DNA of 64,000 nt from Paracamarosporium sp. OC-R06-R3 (Eukaryota; Ascomycota; Dothideomycetes; Pleosporales; Didymosphaeriaceae), in contig JACVRA010000073.1 in NCBI GenBank assembly GCA_019828545.1, positions 310,001-374,000 of the forward strand. Direction: 5' to 3'. The position numbers and the translations under genes were made by a program. Shown in pieces: positions 55,069-64,000 of the stretch. The notes beneath the pieces were generated by a model. It had not been told where the DNA came from. It worked only from the letters and a program-made list of their open reading frames with translations, and did not search any database. Numbering within the stretch: the stretch's first letter is position 1; each line of letters starts with the position of its first letter.

Positions 55069-57164
55069 TTACCACCTCCAAATGAGCCAGACATACCAAC
55101 TCAACACCAGCACCGCAACCGTTCCCAGGCTTCTCCCCAGCTCTGCCCAGAAGAGCGCCACGCCCTTTTTCTTCCCTGTACTTTTCTTCGTGCTCACATT
55201 TCCCCATGCTTTAGCCTGCGCCTCCCTCCTTTTCTCCTCAGCGGCGCCCTGGGAGGGTTCGAAGTAGCCCGCATGCTGGACAAGCGGATACGGGTATTTG
55301 GAAGGTTGTGGAGCTTGGTTCGCGGGAAGACCATAGCCACCCACAGGTGAGACGCTACGTGTGCGAGCTTGCGTGCTGCGAACTTGAAGATTTGCGTGAT
55401 TGGAGGAGGTCGAGGAATTGGAGGAGTGTGTAGCATCGGAAGGGTTTTGTGTCGCATCTTGCGAATTGAGAGCGGCCTTCTCGTGTTCAGCAGATGAGCT
55501 GTTTGTAGGAAGAAGTGGAGTGTCAGTAGGTTGTCGCGGTTTGATAATGCCGCGTATGATGAGGACTGCTCGTATAACCAGTACAAGCAGGGTGAGTCCG
55601 AAGAGACCCGCATATCGTATGAAGATACCGAGCTGGTCAGGCATTAGGCACAAATGCGTTTGGAGCGTTTTCGAAGCGTCGCCAGAGAGCGGTTTCCCGC
55701 GCTCATCAACAGGATTCCACATGCTGACCATGACCATACCAGGATGTCGAACACCCATCGCCCATGACAACGACTTGACTGTGATCTCTTTGATACCACC
55801 GCCACCAGAAGTATACGCGCGATGGACAACCTCACAATAGTCGTGGTCGTCGCCAGAGAATGCATATTGGATATCGCCCACTTTGTCCGCAATGTCCACC
55901 GTAATCTCGGGGTTGAGTACGTTTTGATACTGATATCCTCCACTCACTGAAATGGCATTTCGATCATCCTTCTCAAGTGGATCCTCTCCCTTTCCAACCG
56001 GTGTTGGTGGGTATTTCTCTCTCATGGGTCCGCAAGGTGTACCCGGCTTCCGAAACAATGGTACATGAGAAAGTAAGATAGTGGGAAACTCGGTGACGTC
56101 TTCGTTCGAATGCGGTAGCTCTGCCTTCACCAGCTCATCTTGCTCCACAACCTTGTGCTCGAAGCCAGGGTATGCATGCAGTCCCTGTTGTATCCTGAGC
56201 TCCCTCTGGACTAGCCTTCTCTTCTGTTTTTTTGCATTATCCAAGAATTCAATCGTAGGTCTCCAGAGATTCTCTACGGCCTGTGGATTCGACTGCCCCA
56301 GCGCACTCAAAGAAACGCTATCGATCGAGACAAACGTGTGATTTGCCACAATATCAATCCTGTTTCCGTCTCCAAAGTATGCATGAAACCGGTCCCGCAC
56401 ACTTGTGTCTACACCCCGCGCGAATCCTAAGTCGTGATTACCCGGTAGACTGCTTATGAGCTTCCGTCCAGGTTGACCAGGCCTCCCTTCTAGTCCTCCG
56501 TCACCCCAATGATTAAAGAATATGCCTCCGAAACGGCGATATTCGTTCATCCAAAAGTTGTCTCCATACTTGGCCCATTGTTTGTCAGGGTTCTTGTGTG
56601 TGTGCGTCGACCACTCTCTTCCGCCATCGAAGAGATCGCCTAAGAAAAAGACGGTATCAGGATATAAAACCTCTTGTATACGTGAGTAGGTTCGGCGAAG
56701 GTACTGATCGACATATCGAATGGTGAGATCGTTCAACGGCCACGGGCGTCCAGGGTAGGTATGCGGATCTATGAGCTGGGGATCGGCTACGAAGACGAGT
56801 CTGTGTGGGTTTGCGCCGCCTTCCTACGATTTATTAGCTTCAGAACAGATTGTATCCCATCCGAAAAAGGTTTGCGCACCCAACTTTCCCAAGCATCCCA
56901 GCGACACGCGTCAACAGCGTTGCGAATAGCGCTCCGCTCCCCAAGGTATACCGCAACCCACCACACCACGACAAGCACCCTCACCGCGCTCAAGAGCCGT
57001 CTCAAGCTCCAGTCCTCTCTCTTTACGGCAGTCCACCTCTTTTCCAGCTCTGGTTTAACTCTGTATAATGCGAAAGCGCGTGCAACCCGCCACGCCTGAT
57101 GCGCAAGGCTTTCCGGCTCGGAATATGCGCCGACGGGCATGCCATAGTCGTCGTACGCCGTCAT
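55069..57164 (-). CDS. TED1: Ted1/Cdc1-type membrane metallophosphoesterase (PGAP5 family)
   Basis: The exons are 56880-57164 and 55069-56823, with a 56-nt intron, giving 679 aa. An N-terminal membrane segment (about 64-82, VRVLVVVWWVAVYLG) precedes a calcineurin-type phosphoesterase. Its metal-site motifs are in order: FVADPQLID, FLGDLFDGGR, SLPGNHDLG, LLSHVPLFR and SGDDHDYC. Two more hydrophobic segments follow, one mid-protein (LFGLTLLVLVIRAVLIIRG) and one at the extreme C-terminus (VAVLVLSWYVWLIWRW). All ligand residues are present. Ted1, Cdc1 and PGAP5 remove ethanolamine phosphate from GPI-anchor mannose in the ER, which aids export of GPI proteins. Distinction between Ted1 and Cdc1 is not certain from sequence alone. 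The start ATG is at 57164; the frame runs upstream to a GTG. Confidence 0.88.
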
Positions 57165-57501
57165 GATATGTTGGGCGAGAGAGCGCGTTGTTGACACAGC
57201 ATTTTAAGGAGCGTAGGGCAAGCGGGTACGTGGATTGCGCGGTCGGTGACGGTGTGCAAGCGTAAGCGCAAAGGGGTGCATGTTGAAGGTGGGTTCATCC
57301 GGGGTACATGCGCGTGATCGCCGCTAGTACCCGTTACAAACCCAGGGCATGCGCGTTTCAACGACAGGCTGAAGTCTCAGTGTTATTTTCGAAACACACC
57401 AATTTCGTAAAGTAAGCGGTCGTGGTTATCATTCAGATGCTGCATTACACAAGCTAGAAGTACATGCCAATCCCAAGATGTAACGCCATTTTATCCCACG
57501 T
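57165..57501. other. Short intergenic region
   Basis: This is a 337-bp gap between the phosphoesterase start and the fumarate reductase stop, both on the minus strand. It holds a promoter and a 3' region only. Confidence 0.4.
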
Positions 57502-59622
57502 CTAGTACTCCAGAGTAACCTTCTGGCCCTTGACCCTTCCAATGACGATCTCAGGTGCATACTTGGGAATAACCTCATCATCGTGCAACATCTCAAACTC
57601 CTCTGATGCGTCTTTGCCCATATGGCTGAAAAGCGCCTGAGGGCCACCAGGGTGCTCGTCTGTCCAGTTTGTTACGTCCATAACGATACCCTTCACGGCG
57701 ATCCACAAGTCGTCCTTCTTGTTGTGTTTTGCGACCTCCTCAAGTGAGAATTCCTTGTCAGGAATCTCAAATTTCTTGGGCTCGTTGGGCTTCGACACCT
57801 TGCCAGGATCTTTCGAATCGGCATCTGACTTTAGTACGGGTCCTGCTGATAGCTGTTTCTGTTGTGAGATTGTGGAGGAGTCTGACGATGTGGAAGCACC
57901 AGCACCAGCACCAGCACCGTTACCCCACTCTACTGAAACCTTGCCGGGTTGCGAAGGGTCGATGTGCAGAGAGATTTGACCGAGACGAGAGACAGCTGAG
58001 CCGCCCGCGTTGTTGAGTGCCTGCTGGAAGAGGAACTTCGATGCCGACTCGCCAGCTACGCGACCATAGACGACGCAACCAAGCAGTGATGATCCACCGA
58101 GACGGTTGGCACCGTGGACACCACCAGCCAGCTCACCGCAGACGAACAGGCCATTGAAGGGCTTGCCCTCGCTGTTCAAGCACTCTGCCTGGTCGTTGAT
58201 CTCAATACCGCCCATGGTGAAGTGGAGCACAGGCTCCATAAGAGCAACGTGGAAAGTGTCGTTGATGTCGAAGGGCACATTGTGGAAGTACTTCTTGCCC
58301 CACTGGTCCTTCTTCTCGCCCTTGGCAATGGCATTGTAGCTTTGGAACTCTTCCTGGAGCTCCTTGTCGCTAACACCGATCTCCTTGGCCAGCTCCTTGC
58401 CAGACATCTTCTTCATCAAGCCACGGCCTGAGTAATGCCTGGTGTGGAAGTCGAGAACATTAGATGCCTTCGAGTTGAGGACCAATCGAATGGGCCAAAG
58501 GTCCTTCTTCTTCTCCTCCCACATCATGCCTGACACGTAGTCACGGTGTCCGAGATCGTCGCAGAATCGCTTGCCCTTGCTGTTGAGAAGGATACCACCT
58601 TCACCACGGAGAGCTACACAGGTTAGCACAAAAGTCTTATATGCTAAGAGCAGTGTCTACACACCTTCTGCGGCCAGGAACTTCGTCTTAGCTTTAGGGT
58701 CCTTGGGGTCAACCAAACCAGTTGGGTGAACCTGGACCTTGTCCATGTCAATACCCTGGGCACCAACAGACATCAACATCTTGTGTCCATCACCGGTAGC
58801 GTGTGCACCATTGGTGGTGGAGAGGTCGTAGGTGTCTGGTCTCCACTTCTTCAACAGAGAGGTCTCTGTGAAATCAGCGGCATAACCACCAGTCGCAAGC
58901 ACGACTGGACCATCAATTGATGTCTCCTCGCCGTTGAAGGTGTATGTGACACCGGTGGCGGTGTTGCCGTTCATGTTGACCTTCTTCACGTTCGCCTTCT
59001 TGATGAGCTGAACGCGCTCCGGCTCGGCTTCGGCGAGCTCCTCGAATCGTTGCATGAGGGCGTATGTGATGGCCATACCAGGGAACTTGGCATCGTGGCC
59101 ACGGTGTGTTCTCGGGTGCGAGTGACCGCTATCACCAGTCAGTTTCGAATTCTGGGTCACAGAGATGGCGAACTTACCCCAATCGTGAAACAAGAGTCAG
59201 GTCAAGGTTGAAGACGTCCATCAGCCACTCGACGGCAGCGGCAGACTTGTAGGTCAAGACCTTGATGAGGTCTGGCCGTGCCTTGTCTCGTGCAGACTTG
59301 AGGGTATCATCGTAGAACTGCTTGACGCTATCCGGGATCTTGTGGTCCACCTGTGTCCTAGTGAGAGCACCGTTGATTCCTGAGGTGGCCTTTGTGGAGT
59401 TGCCTCCCATGAAGTCTGGCGGATGTCAGAAAACGCTCGGCCGAGGCGCAGTACTTGCGACTCACTGTTCTTGTCGAGCAGCACTACATTGCCACCAGAC
59501 AGGTAGATGGTGTGAGCGGCGCTCAGGCCGGACACTGTTGCTTGTTAGCAGTGGCATCATGGTGGTTCATGCCGAGGAATGCGCGTACAGCCGGCACCAA
59601 CGACAATAACTCTCTCAGGCAT
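57502..59622 (-). CDS. OSM1: Soluble FAD-dependent fumarate reductase with C-terminal cytochrome b5 domain
   Basis: The five exons are 59589-59622, 59466-59534, 59178-59415, 58665-59128 and 57502-58613. They total 1917 nt and encode 638 aa; introns are 54, 50, 50, 49 and 51 nt or close. The N-terminus MPERVIVVGAGLSGLSAAHT is the FAD dinucleotide motif, with no signal or targeting peptide before it. The flavocytochrome fumarate reductase core continues with GGNSTKATSGING, GHSHPRTHRG, VLATGGYAADF and GGVHGANRLGGSSL, as in yeast Frd1/Osm1. A Gly/Ala-rich linker (about 500) leads to a cytochrome b5 domain with the haem motif HPGG (about 588-591). Core enzymes reduce fumarate with reduced flavin to re-oxidise cofactors. 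The haem domain suggests an added electron-input route, which is inference. Confidence 0.92.
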
Positions 59623-61121
59623 GGCGACTGTCAATGGTTCGAGGGGAAGATGCGGAGGAAGAGGAGGAGAGCGTGGAGAAAGCGGGAGAAAAAGCGCGGA
59701 GACTGGGTCTTTGTATGGACAGTGATGACGGCCTTGAAGCGCACTCCGCCCGGCTTCAAACTAAAACGTGAGATGGAAATGCCTCGGCTTTGGGTTGCGG
59801 ACTAGCGCGGTCACACGACGAATCAACCCGCTTCTGTTTATACGCCGCCCACGGTGAACCAACTGCCTGTCCGGCGCACCGGGCAACTTATACACCCAGC
59901 GTGGCGGCATCGCACATGTGAAGCCGCCAACGCTGTCATGTGGGCAGACACCGACGCACGCTGGGCCGCAGGCATGGCTGACCTCGGAAGGAAGCCCGAG
60001 CTGGGGAATCTGGGGCAGCCCATACGCCATCTTTCTCTGGCATGTGAATGTTGGTCAGATGCCATATCAGACCGCGCCGTCCCCGACGCCAGCACCGCTG
60101 TTGCACTCTTGCTTCAAGCCGATGCCTTCACCTATGCTTCTGCTTCTCTGAAAAATATGGAGAGGATTCAATCCATGTTCCAGTCTTAGCAACTATCCCC
60201 GACTTACGCTACCGTTAGCGCTTTCAAACGCCGCGGCGTCTGCTCCGAGCTCGCCTCCAGCGGAGACAACAGCGCGGCGAGAATTGCCATTTTCCAGGCT
60301 TTTCGAGCACTTCAAGTCATCAAACTTCTGGACTTCTCTCCTGTCAAACCTTCTTCCTGGCAGTCATGCTATCATTAATTCTAGAGTTGATTTGCCTTCA
60401 GATCTCGAACCTTTGCTTTGTTATGCTTGCGGCAAAGAGCTGGTCGGACCATCTAATGCCGAGACATAGGCCGCAGTTGTGGGGAATCAGACCATGGAGT
60501 ATCTCAAGCCGACTTGCGCCCATACCATTTTGATCCGCAAGTTGCTGAATTCTAACATTGATAATCCTCCTAAACTCTACTATGGCACACGACCCAACTC
60601 GACGGAAATGCACACCGTGATGTGGTTATTGCGGTGAGTGTGGAAAGCCGCGCATACGGAAGGATTTGAACTGGTTTAATGCTTCCCGCCTCACCTGATG
60701 GACTTTGTTCCTTGATTCTAGCACTGTAAATTGTCGCTTAGTTCCAGCTACTATATACGCCATGCTCTATACCTTTCATAGTCGGTTTAGTACAGCGTTG
60801 CTGGTGTAACGGCATAATTATACAACCCTGAGCCAGCTTTTGAATGTGTTTGGTTGTGTTTTGTTTGGTACTTGCTGTATTTAAATCCAGACACCGAGCA
60901 GTGCGAGATACCGCGAAATGTATCCAGAATGTGCCTGCGAATGCTGACTATTGGACATTGTCTGTTGTTCAACGACAATGCATTTTGTTAATGCCTGCAA
61001 TACCTACAGCTCTCCCATTCCCAGAGTCTGGTACCCCCACAACGGATTCGTCTTCAGGACGGCGTAGGCGCGTGCTACTAAATCGCCCATGTATAAGTCA
61101 CCGAAGTATGTGGTGTTAAGG

Positions 61122-61490
61122 TGAGCCCTCTGAGTTACCCAAAGACATATAACACAGAGGCCAACTTCATCATGTATCAGGTGTTGAGGGGTATTTAGAG
61201 AGCACTGTACTATGCTGCGCAAATTCTTACAAATCTTTCGCCGGCTTACTATAAATTGATTGACGGCCACTCAGAATGAATAAACAAAATCTTGGGCGAC
61301 CGAAACGTTACCTCCTGAGCGCATAGCCCCTGAGTTACTTCAGGATGCATAATACGAACGATGTCTGAGTTGTGTATAAGGTGTTCTGTTATAATAGACA
61401 AGCTGTGCGTTCTTTATGGCTAAACTCATGGTCTTAACAAAGCTTTGCGAGACTTACTAGCATGAGCCCTTCTGAGTTGCTTCGGCCTAT
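61122..61490. repeat. Diverged tandem-like repeat units
   Basis: Three related segments begin near 61122, 61325 and 61463, each starting with a GCCC..CTGAGTT block; the first two also share the spaced ACATA/GCATAATAC and AGGTGTT blocks. Many differences between the first two are C/T or A/G transitions. This looks like an old duplicated element that has decayed, possibly by repeat-induced mutation. Copy ends are uncertain. Confidence 0.4.
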
Positions 61491-61555
61491 TCCACGGAAG
61501 TCGTCGGTGCGATTATAACGATATCGTGAGGTCCTAGGAGGGCTTTTCACTGTGC

Positions 61556-61558
<3 letters not shown>

Positions 61559-61593
<35 letters not shown>

Positions 61594-61612
61594 CTCTCTC
61601 TCTCTCTCTCTC
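61559..61612. repeat. Compound (AC)n(TC)n microsatellite
   Basis: Sixteen perfect AC units (61559-61590) are followed directly by eleven TC units (61591-61612), in non-coding DNA about 500 bp beyond the ATP1 stop. Confidence 0.98.
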
Positions 61613-62112
61613 CCATCCACTATGGACTAGAAACATTAGAAGACTATCCGCAGTGGGCAAACGAAGCTCTAGAAAACTCTTACCACAAAGAAAAACTCCC
61701 AAATGGCTTCAATTCAGTTTGTGGGAGCCATTAGATGATATATCAAGCATGGAGCGGTACTAGGAAGACATCTACAGCCAAGGCATATTCATTGTGCACT
61801 CACATTGCAGCGGAAGCGAACACTTGAACAGAGAAATTGAGATTTGCTAGATACAGTTCGAACGCACCCGCTCGCCCCAAAGAGATCAGAGGCCCATATC
61901 AACAGCAGAACAAAGAAAAGCAGTACCCGAGGAGCAAAAGGTATTTTGATGTTTCGGAGAGTACCATCTGACCATTTCAAAAGAGATTTCCTATTGAGAC
62001 AGCTGATGGCGAGGACGCATCTTCTATTATACATCTAATCTCAGAAACCGATCAGCACATTTTACCCCGCAAGTTCCTGGAAGAGAGAGTACCCACTCCT
62101 TCATTCCTTCCT

Positions 62113-64000
62113 TTATGTGAAAGACTTGGTGAAGCTAGTAGCAACATCCTTCAGCTTGGCCTCCAACTCCTTGCTGAGCGCACCTTCCCGGTCGATCTGG
62201 GCAAGGAGATCAGACTCGTTTGATCGGAGGTGGGCAAGGAAGTCAGCCTCCCACTGGAGAATCTTGCTGACGGGAACGTTGTCGAGGATACCGTTGACAC
62301 CAGCGTAGATCAAAGGAACCATCTCGTTGACAGCCATAGGCGAGTACTGCTTCTGCTTGAGGAGCTCAGTCAGACGCTCACCACGGTTGAGGGTCTGCTT
62401 GGTAGCAGCATCCAAATCGGAACCGAACTGAGCGAAAGCAGCGACCTCACGGTACTGAGCCAAGAAGAGCTTGAGCGAACCAGCGACCTGCTTCATGGCC
62501 TTGAGCTGGGCAGCGGAACCGACACGAGAGACGGACAGACCGACGTTAATGGCGGGGCGGACACCCTTGTAGAAAAGCTCAGCCTCCAAGAAGATCTGGC
62601 CGTCGGTGATGGAAATGACGTTGGTGGGAATGTAAGCGGACACATCACCACCCTGGGTCTCAATGACAGGCAGAGCAGTGAGAGAGCCGCCACCGAGCTT
62701 GTCGTTCATCTTGGCAGCACGCTCGAGTAGACGAGAGTGGAGGTAGAAAACGTCACCGGGGTAGGCCTCACGCCCAGGAGGACGACGGAGCAAAAGGGAC
62801 ATTTGACGGTAAGCGACGGCCTGCTTGGACAGATCATCGTAGATGATCAAAGCGTGCTTGCCAGAGTCACGGAAGTATTCACCGATAGAGCAACCTAGAT
62901 AGGGATTAGTAGGTGTTCAAAATGCAGGTGGGAGAACGAAGAGATTTACGTACCAGTGAAGGGCGCAATGTACCTAAGGTGCGGATACAAGGTCAGCGTA
63001 ATGTTCAAAAATTCAAGGAGTGGGTGGAAGTAGGTGTTTTAGCCAGCTGCCGGTGTCCGAATATGGGAGACGGAAGTGGAAAGTCTGAGAGTTCCAGACG
63101 ATCGCCAGCACGAGCATCTACTTGGTACTCTGGAATTACTTACTGCAATGGGGCGGCCTCAGAGGCGGTGGCGGCGACAATGATGGAGTACTTCATGGCG
63201 TCGTTCTCCTCGAGGGTCTTGACAAGCTGAGCAACGGTGGAACGCTTCTGACCGACGGCGACGTAGACACAGTAAAGCTTCTTGGTCTCGTCGTTACCGC
63301 TGTTCCATCGCTTCTGGTTCAGGATGGTGTCAAGAGCGACGGCAGTCTTTCCGGTCTGACGGTCACCAATGATAAGCTCACGCTGGCCACGGCCAATGGG
63401 CACCATGGCGTCGACGGACTTAAGACCAGTCTGTACGGGCTGGTTGACGGAACGACGGGGCAGGATACCGGGGGCCTTGAGCTGAGCACGGCGCTTCTCG
63501 GTAGCCTTGATGGGACCCTTTCCATCGATGGGGTTACCGAGAGCATCGACAACACGGCCGAGAAGAGCCTCGCCGACGGGAACATCGACCTGATACTGTT
63601 AGCTAACCGTTGTAAACTGCAAATGCAGCGGGTTACGTACAATCTCTCCCGTACGCTTGACGGTCTCACCCTCCTTGACCAATCGATCGGAACCGAAAAG
63701 CACAACACCGACCTGGCCGGCTTCCAAGTTCATGCACATGCCCTTGACGCCAGAGGCGAACCTATGCTTCCGTCAGTAATTCTCCTGGGTAGACTTCGAG
63801 AGGGAGATGAACGTACTCGACGAGCTCCTCAGCCTGGACATTGTTCATGCCGTGTACACGCGCAATACCGTCACTAGACACCCATTGTCAGCCTCTGTTC
63901 TTATTTGCGATGATCGCAATAGCTGTCGCAGCTTGCGGGCTAGCATACCCGACGGAGAGGACACGTCCAGTCTCGGCGAGACCGGCCTCCTCCTGTACGC
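62113..64000 (-). CDS. ATP1: ATP synthase F1 alpha subunit, mitochondrial (partial, 5' end outside window)
   Basis: Exons visible are 63949-64000 (cut by the window edge), 63817-63873, 63641-63761, 63144-63595, 62954-62973 (20 nt) and 62113-62894. They encode the last 493 aa; the presequence and about 55 residues are missing. The product starts at [19 protein letters not shown] and contains the P-loop [11 protein letters not shown], then AIYIAPFTG-like and [20 protein letters not shown], and the alpha signature [17 protein letters not shown]. It ends SFTKSFT. Alpha forms the F1 hexamer with beta and carries the non-catalytic nucleotide sites. Introns are 75, 55, 45, 170 and 59 nt. The 170-nt intron (62974-63143) contains the introner-like segment shared with CPA2. 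Confidence 0.96.
62954..62973 (-). other. ATP1: Twenty-nucleotide exon of ATP1
   Basis: This exon encodes the middle of the conserved QYIAPFTG motif. It lies between the acceptor ACCTTAG and the donor GTACGT, and completes both bordering codons in frame. The flanking introns are 170 and 59 nt. Confidence 0.9.
62974..63034 (-). repeat. Introner-like segment, copy in ATP1
   Basis: The acceptor half of the 170-nt ATP1 intron resembles the complete CPA2 intron 14402-14462. Shared blocks in transcript sense are CACCCACTCC, TTTTGAACATTAC and CTGAC, and both end with a C/T-rich tract and TTAG or TTTAG. The 5' part of this intron (63035-63143) has no counterpart in CPA2. Confidence 0.65.

Larger units (their letters stand above)
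59623..62112. other. Long intergenic region with decayed repeats
   Basis: These 2.5 kb lie between the ATP1 3' end and the fumarate reductase promoter. The part near 59623-60300 is ordinary promoter-like sequence. From about 61100 to 61620 there are diverged repeat copies and a microsatellite (separate entries). No conserved gene was recognised; the plus-strand frame at 59854-60189 starts at GTG and has no family features. Confidence 0.45.

Noticed and set aside
61620..61734. Short plus-strand frame after the microsatellite, considered as a gene or retroelement fragment
   Set aside because: It is too short and has no identifiable family. I only mention it with the decayed repeat patch.
1..64000. 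tRNA or rRNA genes
   Set aside because: I looked for T-loop consensus (GGTTCRANNC) with pairing arms in the intergenic regions. Candidates near 5695, 28993 and 61857 lack a cloverleaf. A tRNAscan run would be decisive.

Overview
The window is nuclear DNA of a filamentous ascomycete. Genes are short-introned (mostly 45-65 nt, GT..AG, with CTAAC or CTGAC-like branch sites), lie on both strands, and encode fungal proteins throughout: CreB, FlbC-like, Lcl3, Yos1, a GT69 mannosyltransferase and a hybrid histidine kinase. Two introns in unrelated genes (CPA2 and ATP1) share near-identical sequence. This recalls the introner-like elements known from Dothideomycetes, so a Mycosphaerellales/Capnodiales-type fungus is a reasonable guess, but the species cannot be read from this window.

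I reconstruct 21 protein genes. Left to right they are: a UPF1/DNA2-type helicase-like protein (355-5028 +), a zinc alcohol dehydrogenase (5819-6919 +), a GT69 mannosyltransferase (8366-9814 +), dynamitin (10342-11613 -), the arginine-specific carbamoyl-phosphate synthase large chain (12141-16373 -), the Lcl3 nuclease (17418-18317 -), an LSD1-type histone demethylase (19581-23291 +), the CreB deubiquitinase (24294-26718 +), Yos1 (27501-28168 -), a hybrid histidine kinase (29399-34193 +), and a FlbC-like C2H2 regulator (38472-39688 +) standing alone between gaps of 4.3 and 2.6 kb. Then come Eaf6 (42298-42961 -), TFIIS (43288-44254 +), Utp12 (45009-47959 -), ARPC2 (48263-49367 +), a MARVEL-like membrane protein (49868-50475 -), an unrecognised protein (51707-53210 -), an ANCHR-like B-box protein (53498-54670 -), a Ted1/Cdc1-type phosphoesterase (55069-57164 -), a soluble fumarate reductase fused to cytochrome b5 (57502-59622 -), and the 3' part of ATP1 (62113 to the window edge, -).

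This is a housekeeping neighbourhood, not a gene cluster. The genes serve arginine synthesis, respiration, ER-Golgi and GPI handling, chromatin and transcription, ribosome biogenesis, actin and dynein function, signalling and development. Several start codons were moved to the first usable ATG, because long open frames begin at GTG or TTG. Two genes, YOS1 and EAF6, are visible only after splicing.

The most unusual signal is inside CPA2. Four consecutive introns leave coding exons of 2, 5 and 14 nt that together rebuild the NYNPETYS motif, and the full model closes exactly in frame (3504 nt, 1167 aa). A 14-nt exon likewise carries the catalytic-Cys box of CreB, and a 20-nt exon sits in ATP1. 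I found no tRNA, rRNA, CRISPR array or intact transposon. A decayed repeat patch and a microsatellite lie at 61.1-61.6 kb.
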